Assembly (NCBI GenBank): GCA_004332335.1
Contig: SISS01000008.1
Coordinates: 62,001-126,000 of the forward strand
DNA length: 64,000 nt
DNA from: Methanoregulaceae archaeon UXB-2016
GTDB lineage: Archaea > Halobacteriota > Methanomicrobia > Methanomicrobiales > Methanospirillaceae
Reading direction: 5' to 3'
This document shows positions 63,212-64,000 of the stretch, one piece after another. Position numbers and translations under genes: made by a program. The notes beneath the pieces are model-generated. The model made no database searches and was not told the origin of the DNA. It saw nothing but the letters and a program-made list of their open reading frames with translations. Position 1 is the stretch's first letter. Each line of letters starts with the position of its first letter.

Positions 63212-63553
<342 letters not shown>

Positions 63554-63650
63554 GCACGCCCCTCCCCTCTTCCCACCTTCCCCTCTCTCCACTATTCACG
63601 CTGTTTCTCAAACCGAGCGTTCATGAGATGCCCGGTCCAACTCTTCTCAC

Positions 63651-64000
63651 ATGCGGGTCACGGCCCTCTCCTCGGGCTCTAAAGGGAACTCGGTCCTGGT
63701 CGAGGGCGCGAGCGGCAGCCTCCTCGTCGACGCCGGGCTCTCGGCCCGCGACCTCCTCGCGAGGATCGCGGCGGCGGGCGCCGACCCCGCAGCCATCGAG
63801 GCCGTCCTCGTGACTCACGAGCACACGGATCACATCCGCGGGCTCGATGCGTTCTCAAAGAGGCTGGACATCCCGGTCTACGGGACCCCCGGCACGATCG
63901 CCGAGTTCCTGCTCCACCGGAAGTCCACGAAGTGTATTATTGAGACCCGGACCGTCCACGCCTTCGAGCGGTTCATGATCGGCGAGTTTGCGATCGAGTC
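63651..64000 (+). CDS. MBL-fold metallohydrolase, partial
   Basis: At least 116 residues, cut by the window end. ALSSGSKGNSVLVEGASGSLLVDAGLSARDLLARI and VLVTHEHTDHIRGLDAFSKRLDIPVY show the metallo-beta-lactamase HxHxDH motif and the SSGSKGN start of the YycJ/WalJ-like subgroup, which are DNA-repair or nucleic-acid nucleases in bacteria. ATG 63651 is the only start placing SGSKGN near the N-terminus. Confidence 0.82.
   Translation, partial: MRVTALSSGSKGNSVLVEGASGSLLVDAGLSARDLLARIAAAGADPAAIEAVLVTHEHTDHIRGLDAFSKRLDIPVYGTPGTIAEFLLHRKSTKCIIETRTVHAFERFMIGEFAIE

Overview
This is a GC-rich archaeal chromosomal window. I read it as a euryarchaeal methanogen of the Methanomicrobiales type. Supporting evidence includes Orc1/Cdc6 beside ORB-type origin repeats, Hel308, the KEOPS subunit Cgi121, Mre11-Rad50, RIO1, a KH-domain Pno1-like protein, archaeal TyrRS, CCA-adding enzyme and Tsr3, and type II phosphorylating GAPDH. 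An NrpR-type operator lies before amt-glnK, there is a PGF-CTERM surface protein, and two sensor kinases carry the RHDILN H-box common in methanogens. No methanogenesis gene, rRNA, tRNA or CRISPR array is visible, so the order-level assignment is inference.

Layout. 1-7.7 kb: a partial secreted S8 protease, two very small proteins, a sugar-type binding lipoprotein, a VOC protein, a large frameshifted multi-PAS kinase with an N-terminal receiver, and a disrupted flavin-binding protein. 7.9-11.8 kb: mre11-rad50. 11.8-21.8 kb: accessory enzymes, a stand-alone P-II protein, thpR-cca and a flippase. 22.1-25.1 kb: nrdH-nrdD (the NrdD lacks its glycyl-radical tail) and a CBS protein. 25.1-27.1 kb: a decay zone with remnants of an aldehyde:ferredoxin oxidoreductase, a hicBA pair and an alpha/beta hydrolase. 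27.1-35.6 kb: cell-surface and accessory genes and a GerW/DUF2953 operon. 35.7-39.4 kb: a CHASE4 multi-PAS kinase followed by a stand-alone receiver.

39.5-49.9 kb is the informational core: aminotransferase, Lrp regulator, cdc6, oriC, moaB, cgi121, hel308, KH protein, rio1, tyrS and gapdh. The origin between cdc6 and moaB has three ORB-like repeats in one orientation and one inverted across an AT-rich stretch. A second inverted ORB-like pair sits about 3.5 kb away, in front of hel308. 50.2-54.4 kb holds two neighbouring surface-protein loci (NHL/PKD and TIG/PKD), both broken. 54.5-56.4 kb has tsr3, a desulfidase-like/deoxyribosyltransferase fusion and a ferritin-like gene.

56.4-63.6 kb is a nitrogen and acetate region: amt1, a small lipoprotein, a membrane protein, acs behind a perfect 20-bp palindrome, an OFA-type transporter, then amt2-glnK behind a textbook NrpR operator. 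The two Amt paralogues differ at the first pore histidine (Glu in Amt1, His in Amt2). The window ends inside an MBL-fold hydrolase.

An unusual number of genes carry single-base frameshifts, several of them in G/C homopolymers. Some may therefore be assembly indels rather than true pseudogenes. That should be settled before drawing biological conclusions from them.
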